64,000 nt of DNA, from positions 254,067,778 to 254,131,777 of the forward strand of contig NC_134568.1 in NCBI RefSeq assembly GCF_050947875.1, read 5' to 3'. The notes below the pieces were generated by a model. The model saw only the letters and a program-made list of their open reading frames with translations, was not told the DNA's origin and did no database searches. Every line of letters starts with the position of its first letter. Positions within the stretch are counted from its first letter, which is position 1. Below, piece after piece: positions 32,258 through 44,014 of this stretch. The stretch is from Dermacentor variabilis (taxonomy: Eukaryota; Arthropoda; Arachnida; Ixodida; Ixodidae). The translations under genes were made by a program, and so were the position numbers.

Positions 32258-32335
32258 GCAGTAGCTTAGTGTCAATAGCGTTGCGCTGTTAGCCACGAGG
32301 TCAAGGGTTCGGCCAAGGTCGATTCAAATAGGTCG
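32258..32335 (+). repeat. tRNA-like SINE head fragment
   Basis: GCCGCAGTAGCTTAGTGTCA resembles the SINE A-box region, and GAGGTCAAGGGTTCG the B-box region, at the expected spacing. The usual SINE body does not follow. Confidence 0.45.
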
Positions 32336-33101
32336 CGAAGCTTCGGGCGAAAAGCGGTTCAGTATAGATTGTCACAGACATCAGCACGGGGGGTTATGGG
32401 AGCAGCGATTGAAGCGCGACTATGTTTGGAGGGAACAAACATTGGGAAAGAAAAACGCGTTTTTTAATTCAAACGAGACACAGTTAGATTCCTTCAACGA
32501 AAATAAAATTCCTAGTCGATTTTATATATTCGTGATGAGTTAAGAAAATACGTTTAATTTTATTGTTATTAATAAATGCATTTCTTTTCAGCGCCCATCG
32601 CTAGAGGGGGCGTTGACGCCACTATCACTCGCAGTGCAATGCACGTCTTGAAATGGGCAGAAAGGCGCACTCGTACCACCTGTTGAAATACGCCCCCCTC
32701 ACAATTTGTGCTTTCTTGCTTGTTGATGTTTGTCTGAATTTGGTGACGCGGGTAGCTTCATTGCTTCTTAATCTTTTCAGTCAAAAGTAGTGAGTTACGA
32801 CCGCCAGATAATTGTGTAGTTGTTTTCGTGCGACTGCGCTGGCCGACGGGCTTGGCATCCGACAATAGGATCAGCACTCTACACCTAAAGCCTGTTTCAC
32901 ATGATGCGATTTTCGTCGCACCGGAAGTGCGATTTCCGTCGTTTGCGATGAAAATCGCAGTCGCAGTGCCGACCCCCCGATTTTCGGCTGCGACCAACCG
33001 GTTGGTCGCACAGTCGCACCGTCGCACCGATCGCTGCGATTTTCCGTCGAAATTGCGCGGAGAGCTGTCAACGGAGCTATTCCGCCGGTTTGTTTTGGAA
33101 A

Positions 33102-33347
33102 ATGGCGTCCCGCACGACAAGTGCAATGCGCGGAGAGGTGGATCGTCGAATTCGGTACGTACGCGAAGGGAGAATAAAAAACTTGTACCGCAGATTGCAT
33201 TCTCCGATTGCTATGCGTTTGTTGACACGCTACACAGCAAATGAAGTGCATTTTCACGTTTGCTTCGTACGCCTTTGCGAGTTCTCAGTGCTAGGAGGTG
33301 TTCGAACCCCAGCAGACGACGAGGTCGTCACAATTTTCTTTTGCTGA
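33102..33347 (+). CDS. short open frame near the left end of the 5 kb transposon
   Basis: ATG at 33102 opens a frame starting MASRTTSAMRGEVDRRIR. A strong donor-like GTACGT follows after about 18 codons (near 33158), so this could be exon 1 of a lost transposase or DNA-binding protein. No domain recognised. Low confidence. Confidence 0.2.
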   Translation: MASRTTSAMRGEVDRRIRYVREGRIKNLYRRLHSPIAMRLLTRYTANEVHFHVCFVRLCEFSVLGGVRTPADDEVVTIFFC

Positions 33348-34984
33348 GTAGCATGCAGAAATCGCGCTTACAAAGCAGCTTGAATTACTTCAAACTTGGC
33401 AAGGGCAAATGACAAGACAGTAAAGTACCCGAAGTTTCAACGTTGCGCTGAACGCGGTACCGTTCAGTTGCATTTTCTTGTCGGTTTTCAAGCGTGAATT
33501 TCCCGATGCATCTTGAAAGCTTATCTTGCCTCTTATTAAATTTGACAGGCGAAAGTGTAGGCTATCGTAATGAATTTGCTACGATAGCATTAAATCCGTG
33601 GCTTGAATAAAACATTACATGCACGTTAAGTTGCACCTCTTCTCTGGATATTTTTTTTTCTTGCACAGAAACCAATAAACATTGACTATGTTGCGGACTT
33701 TGTATCCTTACTGCATCTGTATGAACACATCCTCTGCAAGGTACTTAACTGTACAGCTAGTAGATTAAGTAAATTGCTTGCTATAATGGCACAGTGACAA
33801 CGTACCCTCCTGCACAATTATGTAGAACTCGTGCAACAATGCGAAAAGCAGGCAAATGGCCTGTTCTTGTGGGGATAAAACAGTATAAAACGACACGCTG
33901 AAGAAAAGTAAATCAAAACTGTGCAGTGAAGTCAGCCAGTACAAGCAGTTCTTGCACGTTCACGGCTGATCAAGTGTGCAGAAACATTCATGCCTTACAT
34001 GTTTCTAGTAAGTTTCTAATAAGTTTCTGATCACATATATTAGTGTGTAAAACCATATAACGATATCCGCTGCGATTACTATCTTTATAAATAATGAAAT
34101 ACCATGCTACTTGCAAGAACATATATCACCCGAGGATTTTAGAACAAATTTCTGCATTTCAACTATACACAATATGTGGTTTATTCAATAAAATAACACA
34201 AACTGGGCTTTTTTGCAATGACAAACTTATTCCAAACTTTACTTACATACAGGCAAGAAAAAAAATTATAGACAGAAATATTGTTCTTCAATTTGTTCAC
34301 CTGCCACTGTGGCTATAGCATTCTGCTGCTAACACAAGGCGAGGGGTTGTTTTGCCAGCCATGGAAGTCGCATTTCAATGGGAGTCATAGGTGAAAAAAA
34401 AAGCTCTTGCACTTAGATTTAGTTCATCACCTTTTATTGAACCCTTACACTTCAATATACTATTGCATAGGGGGGCATGCTTATGCAAAATCTAACACCA
34501 ATAGAAAGCAAAGGGCAGAATTGTAAAACAACCATGTTTCGTGATAATTCGAGTGTGTAAATATTCATTGCATCAATATGTATTGTTCAACAGCACTGCA
34601 CAAATAAGCATGATCAGGTATAGCAAGTACTCTGTCAGGAAGCTGGTTCTACAGATGTATAATATCAAGGCATGAATGCTCATACTACATATACGTCGCA
34701 CACATAGCACAAAGAAAACCTTTTTCAAGAGTTGTCCCTTCTGGCAGATATGAGTGGGCCATAAGCAGCAGGAACTTTATTGCAGGACATTGTGTAATAC
34801 CGCTTATGAAAGAATGAAGAGAGTTAAGAGGCTTTTAACAGGAGTACCTCATGCTGCTCTAATAAGAGGAACGATGAGCAAAAACATTTTTGGTAGAGCA
34901 CTTAAACAGTAACTTTCTGAAAGGCAGAAAATTCCAGGTGAGAGTTGGAGGTACATTTGGCCCACACATACCAACAACACGGGC

Positions 34985-36140
34985 ATACTACAAGAAACAC
35001 TACAGCCTATGGTGTATTACAGTCTATGGGAAAGCTATCTTATGCAGAAATCAAGAATGATGCAACAAGCCCTCGACAACACTTCAGACTTTCTTGGCCG
35101 GTCTGGCCTCTCGCTTTCTGATAAGTCAGCTCATATCAACGTCGAAAAAAAAAGAAAGACTAGAATCAAGAACTGCCCCAGATTGCACATTGTGATCCAC
35201 ATAGCTGGACAAGTATGCCCACAAGACAACATCCACAAATCCTCAGCCAGTGTAAGCCCATGACGGCAGAGCCAGCACGTGGGTGAAACAATTATGCAAT
35301 GCCTGGACGCAACTTCCACACCTGGTGAAAAGAATAATCTCGAAATAATGGGGGTGGACAAGTGGATACTATAGAAAATCGCAGATGCTGTGCTTGTGTC
35401 CAAGGTATGGTACGGTATGAATTACCAGCAGCACACAAAAAAGACAACTCGTCGAATACAGGCATTGGGTAGTAATAACAGGTCTTTCCAACTTTACCAT
35501 GCTTGAAGACTTCTATGAGAAAGAGCTAACGAACAAGCACCTAGACAGTAGAGTTGCAGCCTGCAGCACAAATTCTTTGTCTCAAGAGCTCAGAACCTCG
35601 TCCCAAGATACTATGCCAGCTAGCATATGAGATGCAAAGACGACTACCCCTCCCTTCAGAAACACAACCTCGGGAGTGCCTGAACTTGAAACACAACAGG
35701 CCCATACCGTGGAATATGGGGGCAAACAATTAAGCCAGGAGACTATATGCAACTGCCAAACACACAGAGGAGGTTGCTAATCATGAAGATGCAAGCAAAC
35801 ATATGCAAGGCACATATGGCATGGCAATAGCAGTGTAACAGTAGTATGACACTACATAAAGCTAAACCCTATATAAGTGAGTACCATTCCAGGTCATCCT
35901 ACACCTAGAAAAGCTGAACTGAAAGCAATCAAAGCAGCACTTGTAGTGCAGATTACACCCTGCATGGATTCACTAGAAACTATTTGGGCCTGCACATCAC
36001 ACAAGGTTGTCAGGAAAATCAGGAGATTGACACGCGACTTGCAAGCACATGGCCAGAAATTAAATTACAGGATACATAACCGTGCAGATATTCCAGGACA
36101 CAAGCAGGCTTATAAGCCCGACATAATAACTGAAAACTAG
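34985..36140 (+). pseudogene. decayed LINE ORF2 fragment inside the 5 kb transposon
   Basis: Plus-strand pieces include ALDNTSDFLGRSGLSLSDKS (RT thumb, about 35063-35122), LHIVIHIAGQVCPQDN (about 35186-35232) and an RNase H segment PRKAELKAIKAAL (about 35898-35940) followed by SHKVVRKIRR (about 35998-36028). Many stops. The composition is AT-shifted, suggesting age. Confidence 0.6.
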
Positions 36141-36162
36141 ATGACTTTGTGTGTAATCATTA

Positions 36163-36262
36163 TTAACTAAAGTGCAACAGATTGACAACAGACAAGAACG
36201 AAGTGCTCTGTGTGTTCACTTCGTTCCTGTCCATCGTATTTCTGTTGCACTATAGTTAATTA
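36163..36262. repeat. imperfect fold-back element
   Basis: ATTAACTAAAGTGCAACAG (from about 36163) pairs with CTGTTGCACTATAGTTAAT (to about 36262), and inner arms ACAAGAACGAAGTG and CACTTCGTTCCTGT pair across an 11-base centre. Similar in build to the 7.1 and 44.6 kb fold-backs but without a GCTAGTTGGT motif beside it. Confidence 0.55.
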
Positions 36263-38301
36263 CTATAGATTGTAACACCATAACTTGATACAAACATGCA
36301 CACTATAGGATGCAGACAAATGCTCAGGACAAACTCCAGAATGTTTGCATCCTGATACTTATGAAAGTGAACGGTTTCATTCCATGGCTGTCAATGAGAC
36401 GGAGAGAGAAAACTTGATTGTGTTCGTGGAACAAAAATGCATTGATAAGCTTAGACATATAGTCATTGCTTAACACTTTCGAAATGAATAATTATAGCTT
36501 GCTATCGACATTGAAGCAGCCTTTCGACAGCAAGAAAAGGAATCAGTTTTTCCAGCTCTGAACATCGAATTGCAGGAAATGCAAGCAGACACAAAATTTT
36601 GCCAATATAATCTGTTTAGGAATACCAAATTGGAATAAACATGGAGGCTTGCATTTGTACTTTCTCTGGCTGAGCAATCTAGTTTGAAATGACTCCCATA
36701 AGCATGTCGTAACAATGTTGATCTAATACAGGTTAAATGCATGACTATCTTAAGAAATCTGGAAGATTGCTATAAATTACAGTGAAGAAACTATAATATC
36801 TAATAACATTGATAATAATATTTATTTCCACAGAACAGGCTAACCGTGAGAGGCGTGCGAGGCTGAGCAGAAAGCTGAAAAATCCTACGGCAAGTGCGCC
36901 TGCCGTGGGCCCACGATCCTGCATTATGGATAGCGCGTATTGATATGGTCTTCTTGTTAGAAGTTCCGAGTATAGTACCAGCGCGAGACACGGGACAACA
37001 AAGTGGACGAGAAGTGTGTCTTTTAGAATGCTATGTTACAACGTACAGGTTTCTACAAAAGTGACGGTAACTGCTCGAAACATTTGATTCGTCAGCTTTT
37101 GCGCCTTTAGAAATATTTATAGAGGGCTCCCATATATATATTCGCAGCGCAAGCACGGCGATGGACGAACCAGGCTAGCGCTAAGGTTGAATTTCACAAC
37201 ACAATTTTCATTCCACGTCGTAATCACACAGATCGTTTGAGGCTTCGTTCAGGGGCACACGCGGGCGTTCGGGTTGGTGCTTCTTGATGCGTTTGGCGTA
37301 AGAATATGGCTAGGAGCAGGCACCACATATGCGCAATGACGGGCATTGTACACGCATCATTTCTCCAAAAGCTGACGCCGAGCACGGGTAGCGCGAGGAT
37401 CTTGTTGGGCTGACACGACAACTTCGTGCAGCCGAACTCCGAATACTGCATATACGGTGAGGGCAGCTATATGAACTTGTCGGTAGGCCATCTTATAGAT
37501 TGTTGTAGCGCAGGCAAAACGAAACGGTCATAGAAGGTAGATAAGACAACACACAGCGCTGAACCATAGAATAAAGAATTGCTGAACCACCTGCGAACAG
37601 CTGTTTACGTGCGCGATGTTGCACTGAACTACAGAAACCGCCGTCGCGCACTCCAAGACAAATCTTAACTAACGGTTTTAAATTAGTAAACGTACATATT
37701 ATTTGCTTCTAATCAAGATAAGTCAATAATATTATAGTGTAAACGTTTTATTCAATACAATAAAGTAATTATGCAGCGTGTGCCGCGAAACCTGGCTGTA
37801 AGCAACCCTGGGCGTCGCACCAGTCGCATTGTTAAAATCGCAATCATGTGAAATGAGCCCTCTAAAAATCGCATTGCGACGCGTGCGACAGCACCGATTT
37901 TCGTCGTTGCAGTCGCAGCATGTGAAACAGCCTTAAAGCTTTCGTCGGCCTCCAAAGAAAGTATGTTCTGTGCAGGGATGCGATTTCGACAACCGTACGG
38001 CTGGCTTTTTCCCGCATCGCTTTCCACGCTGAAAGCTCGAAACGCCCATCAAGTCGAATGGCGGGGCACTTGAATATATAGCTCCAAAGGAAGAACAACA
38101 AAACAAATTTCGCGCCTTCGAAAACAAAATGACGTCACTTCTGCTTTTAACGGACATGGCGTCACGTTATTTTTTTTTCCGCCGGAAGTGTTCCCACCAC
38201 ATACAGATGGCGCTAAGCCCCATGAACCGGCGATGGACCGCCATGTTTTGAACGTATGGGCTCCTATGGAAGCTTCGCTACCAGGTATATTTACCTTGGT
38301 T

Positions 38302-38481
38302 CGGCCGCGGCCGCTGCATTCCAATCGGGGCGGAATGCAAGAAAGCTAGCGTGCCGTGCGTTTCCTGCACGTTAAAGAACCCCTTTTTGGTCAAAGTTAA
38401 TCCGGAGTCCCCCACTGCGGCGCGTTTCATAATCACATCATGGTTTTGGCATGCTAAAGTGCATAATTTAAATAAATTTTA
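38302..38481 (+). repeat. SINE, diverged copy
   Basis: The tRNA head is lost or very degenerate (CGGCCGCGGCCGCTGCATTCC). The body has GCACGTTAAAGAACCCC, AATCCGGAGTCCCCCACTGC and TCATGGTTTTGGCATG, ending in AATTTAAATAAATTTTAA. Confidence 0.75.
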
Positions 38482-40119
38482 AGACCCATTGAGCGCGTGT
38501 ATAGTCCAAGACTTACGGCACTTAAGGGTCACCTAACCTCACTCATTGAGTTGATTCGTTTCCAACGAGATTAAGCACGGCTGCGAAATCAAGCTGTGAA
38601 TACGTGCTGTGCTGATAAGACGGCATTTGCGCATGACGACGTCCACGGAACCGGGTCGCTTATCACCGCGTTCCTTCAGGTCAGAGCAGAGCCTAAGCAA
38701 CAAGGGCCCGCTTGACGGCAGAGGCAGAAGCTGCCTCGATAAACCCAGGCGCGCTGTCAGACTGCTGCTGATACGCTAACAGTCGTAAAAGCACAGCGAC
38801 ATTCCAGGCGCACGGCTGAGTCTTGTGGGCTGCATGCTGCAATAGTAAAGTGAGTATAGGGAATCGAAATGGGCTTTGTAGTTTGGCAGGACCAGCTCGG
38901 TCGATTTCGCGAAATGCTAATCATAAACGTAGTGCCATTGTATAGGTTGAGATGATTTTCCTATACGGAGGATGCTACATTTGCTGGCCCGCAGACAGAA
39001 GTTTTCCTGTTGCCTACATTTTATGTGTATTTGGGTACGGTCTGAAGCGTCACACGAATAAACGCAAATAAACGTTTCCGACAAGGTGCCAGGGAAAAGT
39101 TTCGATAGCGCGGGCGCCGCTTGGAACGTCAGTCGTATATAATGAAAGGCAACGCGCTACTTGGTATATATTATAAAGACTGCGCCGAAGAACAGCTGGA
39201 TTCGCCATTACCCGTGCGTTTACGGCCTCTATTGACAACATAGACGACAAAGGCACCTGTTGCCGCAAACGCTAAGGTATAGTACTCCCGCAAGGCAGTC
39301 TTGTGCCGAGAGCCGTTGCGCTTATATACCAGCGTCTGGAACAACGAAATATATTGCTATATTTTGTTACCCTTCCCCTATCCCAGGGATCGTGAATGTT
39401 TTGAGCCTGTGCTGAGGTGTAGCAGTATTGGATCGCACGCGCTAACAATAGTGCGACTAACAACGCCCTTTCTGGTACAAAAGACTAACATAGACAGAAT
39501 ACTAATTCAAACCGGTCGGTGGCACGCAACTAACAATATAAGAAGTTCCCGGTGTAAGTGAACGTTTTGTATCGCTGCTTAAGAAAGCAGTTGGAACATC
39601 TTGAGATGGATTTGTAGATTTTGTTTTCTACTTGTCGGTGCACGCATAAAGCTGGAATTTTCATTACCAATAAACGCATAGCGGCTGCTCAGGGCTCGAG
39701 TGTGTCGTCTGCTTAACGCTTCACAGAAAAGCGCTGTTTCCTTTCCTTACTGATGTTGCCACAGATGTGTCGTTATGGCAACTGCTATCAAGATAAAATG
39801 GTTTTAAATAAAAAATAGAGAAATATTACCTAAGGTGGCCAAATTATCAATTGCCAGCTATAATCGTGATAGTGTACATATTTTAACTAAGGCCTCCGGC
39901 CACTGACGAACAACGCTTATACGAACGAAAAGTTCAGTTGTGAATTTGGTTCGAGAGTAAGATTTATTATTAGCGAAGAACGTGAAAACCAAACTTCCAT
40001 TTCTTGGATTTCAGGTATAACTTGAGACACCGATGACTCCATAGTTTGACGTCACAGATTTCGCAGTATTCGGGCAGTGATTATACGCAAGGAAAGCCTA
40101 CATGCGTGGCCAACTTGAG
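38482..40119. other. intergenic, mostly unannotated
   Basis: No gene recognised. About 39888-39990 contains TTATTATTAGCGAAGAACGTG, a probable fragment of the MITE-like family seen at 14.15 and 41.87 kb. Confidence 0.45.
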
Positions 40120-40480
40120 TTGTCGTTTAAGTTCGGACGCAATGTAATTTTTATTTTTAAATGTGTTAGCATTCCTATGCTATACCCAACGAGCAAACCC
40201 GTCCGTCCGTAACGCAAGACGATTGCATTCAAGATAGGGCTCGCAGCAGCGAGCGAATTGACATTCGTGCTGCCTCTTGCTTCAAGGCGAACTAAGTGGC
40301 GAGAACACATAACACATGAAGCTATCAGCACTCGTAGCACTGTGTCCCCATCGCAGACCGCTTTCAAGACAGGGCCACACGGCCGCGCCATGTACGCCGC
40401 CGCCGCCGGTGTACGGTTGACTACGGCTGATAATGGTTCGCATCGAGAGGAGCCAGAGTCATCGGCCGCGTCTACGTAGG
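40120..40480 (-). repeat. GC-rich dispersed repeat, copy 2
   Basis: The reverse complement matches about 1215-1450 by eye in scattered blocks (TGTCTTGAAAGCGGTCTGCG, GTCAATTCGCTCGCTGCTGC). It contains a CGCCGCCGCCG run in place of the GGCGGCGCCGCC of copy 1. Confidence 0.5.
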
Positions 40481-41867
40481 AGGTGTACCAAACGTGACAC
40501 TGTTCAGTTACGTCCTGTACTACAGCACGCGTCGGCCAGTGTTCATCTTCCACGAAGCGGCATCATCTGAACCTCTGTCCGAACGCAGCATCATATATAT
40601 TTAACATGAGTGAACAATGCTATCTGCGCGTCTCTTCTTCGTCGTGCAATGCTGGTCTCAGTTAACACTTCAGTGTTGGAACCACGCTTCCCTGTTTCAC
40701 GCTCAGTTCGCGGTGTTTCTCGCAATTACAACGAAACAGCAGGTGATTTAGTAGCAAATACTTACGCATCATTCAGATAACTCCCAAAGGAGATCCTGCG
40801 TGTAATGTTTTTTTTTAATTCATAACTACGATCTTTCTTATAGTTAACCTGGACAGACTCTGCTACAGTATATCATGTAACGGGGTGCTGATGGAGAAAA
40901 CTTAGGGTGCGTGGCATCGGCACTCGTCTTTCGCTTTCACGCCGCTTTCTGGCGTACAGGTTGCCCCTCTCGCTTCAAGCGTAACCTATACCAGCCTACT
41001 TATACCATGGTATACTGAGTAAACACATAAATCTCAAACCGGTAGAAACAATTCGTCAAAGAAAAGGAGAGAAGAAATACTAATGCTGAAAAAAAGGGGA
41101 GCAAGAACTGATCGCAGGGAAGGAAGAGAGGGCGGCGGCGATGTCTCGGTGTACAAGCAGAAAATGTTTTTAACCGATAGCCAAGAATTACGGAGAGAAG
41201 CCATTAACAAACATATTTCGTTTAAGTTTGTCAAATGGCGTGTGCTAAATCTTTTATTTTGTCGACGTGCCCCTCGAAGCCCTCAAAGGAGGCATCACAA
41301 TATCTTTCAAGACTGATATAAAGTGACTTCGCCTGCCTAGCTCTCTTCGTTCCAAGGCGGGGTTTTGACACTGTAGCAAGCTGTCAGTGGGTTGGCAGGC
41401 AATGACGTTTGCAGTGATTAGCTGGGGTGGTCGATACCACCGTTTGTTTTGTAAAATTGAAGCAGACGTGCGGTGTTTCGGGACGGGCTATAACTCAGGA
41501 TATTACGGAAATAAATTTACGTAGTGTATTCAAGGTGCCTAAATACTCCGTGTGCCACTGTCCGTCCGTAATGGACCACGCTTGTTTATTTCACCTGTGA
41601 CAAGGTGTTTTAACTCTAATTCACTTCACGGACCTCGAGAGCCCATTGAGTTTTGTGGTAACATCGCAAATTCCGATCGCAGTGCCATCTATCCTGCCGC
41701 AGTTTCCTTTCCATTCCCTGGTATTCCCTTTCTACTGCAGGGGCGTCTTGGCGCGCCACCCACCCGAAACATTTGATGCCGCGGTCAAGGTAGATCGGCA
41801 GAGTCCGCATCAGAGGAGTTGCACTCGCGGACGAACACGCGAAGCTTAGCCACGAGCTCCAGAGTTC
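40481..41867. other. intergenic 5' of the plus-strand sulfotransferase
   Basis: No gene recognised. An initiator-like TCAGTT occurs at 40658-40663 without a properly spaced TATA box, so I do not call a promoter. A 5' non-coding exon of the downstream SULT could be here. Confidence 0.4.
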
Positions 41868-42222
41868 GTATTCACAGAATCTTACTTACGTTAAAGTTTT
41901 ATTTACGCGCGAGTGGGTGAACGAGGCTTTCTTAATGAAAACTGGAGAGGTTCGCCGGGCGCACACGCCTAGTGTGCTGCTGCAAATGAATGCGATGATA
42001 AATGAATTGGTACGCACAGGACATACGTTACTTAACACAAACTTAGCGTAACATAAAATTAAAAGCACCTTCGTAGCACGGGACAGAAAGGCGGCGCAAA
42101 AGCACCAATGGGTAAGAATAGGTGCCAGCCGCCGTCACATAGAACATATTAGTCAGCGAAGGCGGTTGGCCGATGACAAACTCTATTCTTACGAACATAA
42201 ACCTTTGTGAATTCGGTCGAAG
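41868..42222. repeat. MITE-like repeat, longer copy
   Basis: Ends resemble each other in inverted orientation (GTATTCACAGAATCTTACTTACG; CGTAAGAATAGAG from the complement of the right side, with TTTGTGAATTC). The core ATTAGTCAGCGAAGGCGGTTGG matches the shorter copies at 14.15 and 31.43 kb. Confidence 0.45.
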
Positions 42223-42360
42223 ACTTTCAACATTGATTACAGTACTTGGCTTTGAACTTGGGAGTTTCTTGTTTCTTCTTTGTGGCGTGTAATCCATGTG
42301 CATGTGGCCGGCCCGAACGATGTAAAGGGCCTGTTGCCCTAAGAGTTTTTTGTTGTGCTC

Positions 42361-42378
42361 TGCGTTTCTTTGGTGCAG
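42361..42378 (+). promoter_or_regulatory. candidate 3' splice site before SULT exon 1
   Basis: A pyrimidine-rich TGCGTTTCTTTGGTGCAG ends at 42378, 64 bases before the start codon. It suggests that the 5' UTR is split and that the promoter lies further upstream. Confidence 0.45.
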
Positions 42379-42442
42379 CCTCACCAGGCGACCTTGGATT
42401 ACAGCCGACCAAACGCACTTGAAAGCCACTCGGCGCAGCGAC

Positions 42443-44000
42443 ATGGCGATCCGCCGGCATCCCAAATACGTGGAAATCGAGGGGCTCCGGCTCACCAGCG
42501 AGTTCAGCCCGGAGCCGGTGCGACAGGCGCTGCAGTTCGTGCCACGTGCCGGGGACGTGATGCTCGTTACGTACCCGAAGTGCGGAACCCACTGGGTCCA
42601 GCAGATCTTGCAGCTCATTGTGAACAGAGGCCGGTCGGCAGAAAACTTCTTTGAGTGGTTGGCCAGGACGCCGCTTCTCGAGCTCCTCGGCACGCGCATC
42701 CTGGAGGACGCGTCCGAGCCCCGCCTCATGAAAACACACCTGCCGTTGGCCAGGCTGACACTGCGCGACGAAGCGAGGTATGTGGCCAGCGGGGGCGGAC
42801 GACGGTACCTTGAAAACTAGTCATTACTTTGCATCTGTAGGCTTGTTGGTATATCCTTACGTGGTTGAAATAGCGCACCAATAGGACCACGTTTTCATTC
42901 CGCTCTCTTACATACTCTCTTGATCCCATTCCCCTCCCTTCGCAAAGCATTATAATATGTCAGTGGTTATACGCGAGCCGGCAAAAATATCTGCCTTTAA
43001 GAGCTTCTCGTTCCCTCCTTTCTCTTTCTCTCGGAACGCAACAGCATAGCTACTCCGGGGTAATTTTATTGCTTCACCCGCGAAATGTTGTATTTTGTCA
43101 AATACATGCATATCTAGTGTCACGTTTCAAAAGAACGCAGGACGTTCTTATGCGTATGGGTGTTGATAACCAACAATGAAATTCGAAAGTATACACTGCT
43201 AGGAAGAACTGTTTAGCCCCAAAGCGCACGTGGGCGTTGATTTTACCGCACTCATTAACTAGTGTTTAAGCACGTCGGGCAGGGGCTGGCCGGTGCAGTT
43301 TAGCTTGGCTGGGCAATGAACTCGCATACGCTGCTATGGATGCTCATTCCACACTTGTCATCGCACTGCTCGCAGGTACGTGTACGTTGCCCGGAATCCG
43401 TGGGACTGCTGCGTTTCGTTTTATCACCACACTAAGGCACTACCGGCGGCGTACTTCAGCGAGGGAACTTTCGACGACTTCTTCGAGCTGTTCATCAGTG
43501 GCCAGACAGACCATGGAGGCTTCTTCGACCACCTGCTGCCATGGTACGCGCGCAGGAGACAAAACAACGTGCTATTTATTACTTACGAGCAGCTATATAA
43601 ACAACAATGCGATACCGTGCTCAAGATAGCGCGCTTCCTGGGACCAGAATACGAGCAGGCGCTGCTTCAGGACCAAGAGTTTTTCCAGACTGTGCTAGAC
43701 AAAAGCAGTGCAAAGTTCATGAAGAAGCAGTTTGTGCTTGACCCCGCCATACTGAAGAGCATTATCGAAAGGGATCCCAACGCCTTGCCGGACGAACTGA
43801 AGAACCTCTACGGAAAGGTCTTCGTAGCGCCCTTGCGAGAGGCCAACACGGTGAACTTTGTCCGGAAAGGTGTCGTGGGAGACTCTAGGGGCACCTTCAC
43901 ACGCGAACAGCTAGAGCGTATGAAACTGTTTATTGAGAAAGAAACTGCCCGAAGCGACGTCATGCAGCTGTGGTTGGACGAAGATCCGCTTAGGATGTGA
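42443..44000 (+). CDS. cytosolic sulfotransferase (SULT), two coding exons
   Basis: Exon 1 is 42443-42777 and exon 2 is 43376-44000, with a 598-bp intron (donor AG then GTATGT, acceptor CTCGCAG then G) splitting an Arg codon; the joined product has 319 residues. It is a PAPS-dependent cytosolic SULT like the one at 2.3 kb. Motifs are YPKCGTHW (44-51), KTHL with the presumed catalytic His99, RNPWDCCVSFYHH (118-130) and RKGVVGDSRGTFT (275-287). In the last motif the usual Trp after GD is Ser282, which may affect PAPS binding or dimer contacts. The start aligns with the other SULT. An ATTAAA at 44009-44014, nine bases past the stop, is a weak poly(A) candidate. Confidence 0.92.
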
Positions 44001-44014
44001 AAAGAAAAATTAAA

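Larger units (their letters stand above)
32886..37936. mobile_element. 5045-bp TIR transposon with TAA target duplication (Harbinger-like)
   Basis: The element proper is 32889-37933, bounded by TAA at 32886-32888 and 37934-37936. The left end AGCCTGTTTCACATGATGCGA and the complement of the right end AGGCTGTTTCACATGCTGCGA differ at two positions in 21. Both subterminal regions are dense in GTCGCA and GCGATTTT motifs. A 3-bp TAA target and such ends fit PIF/Harbinger elements. No intact transposase was found; the interior is AT-rich and holds a dead LINE (34.98-36.14 kb) and a fold-back. A 22-bp perfect palindrome sits at 32989-33010. Confidence 0.75.

Noticed and set aside
40588..40663. Promoter for the plus-strand sulfotransferase at TATATATTTA / TCAGTT
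   Set aside because: The A/T run and the initiator are about 65 bases apart, too far for a TATA-Inr pair.
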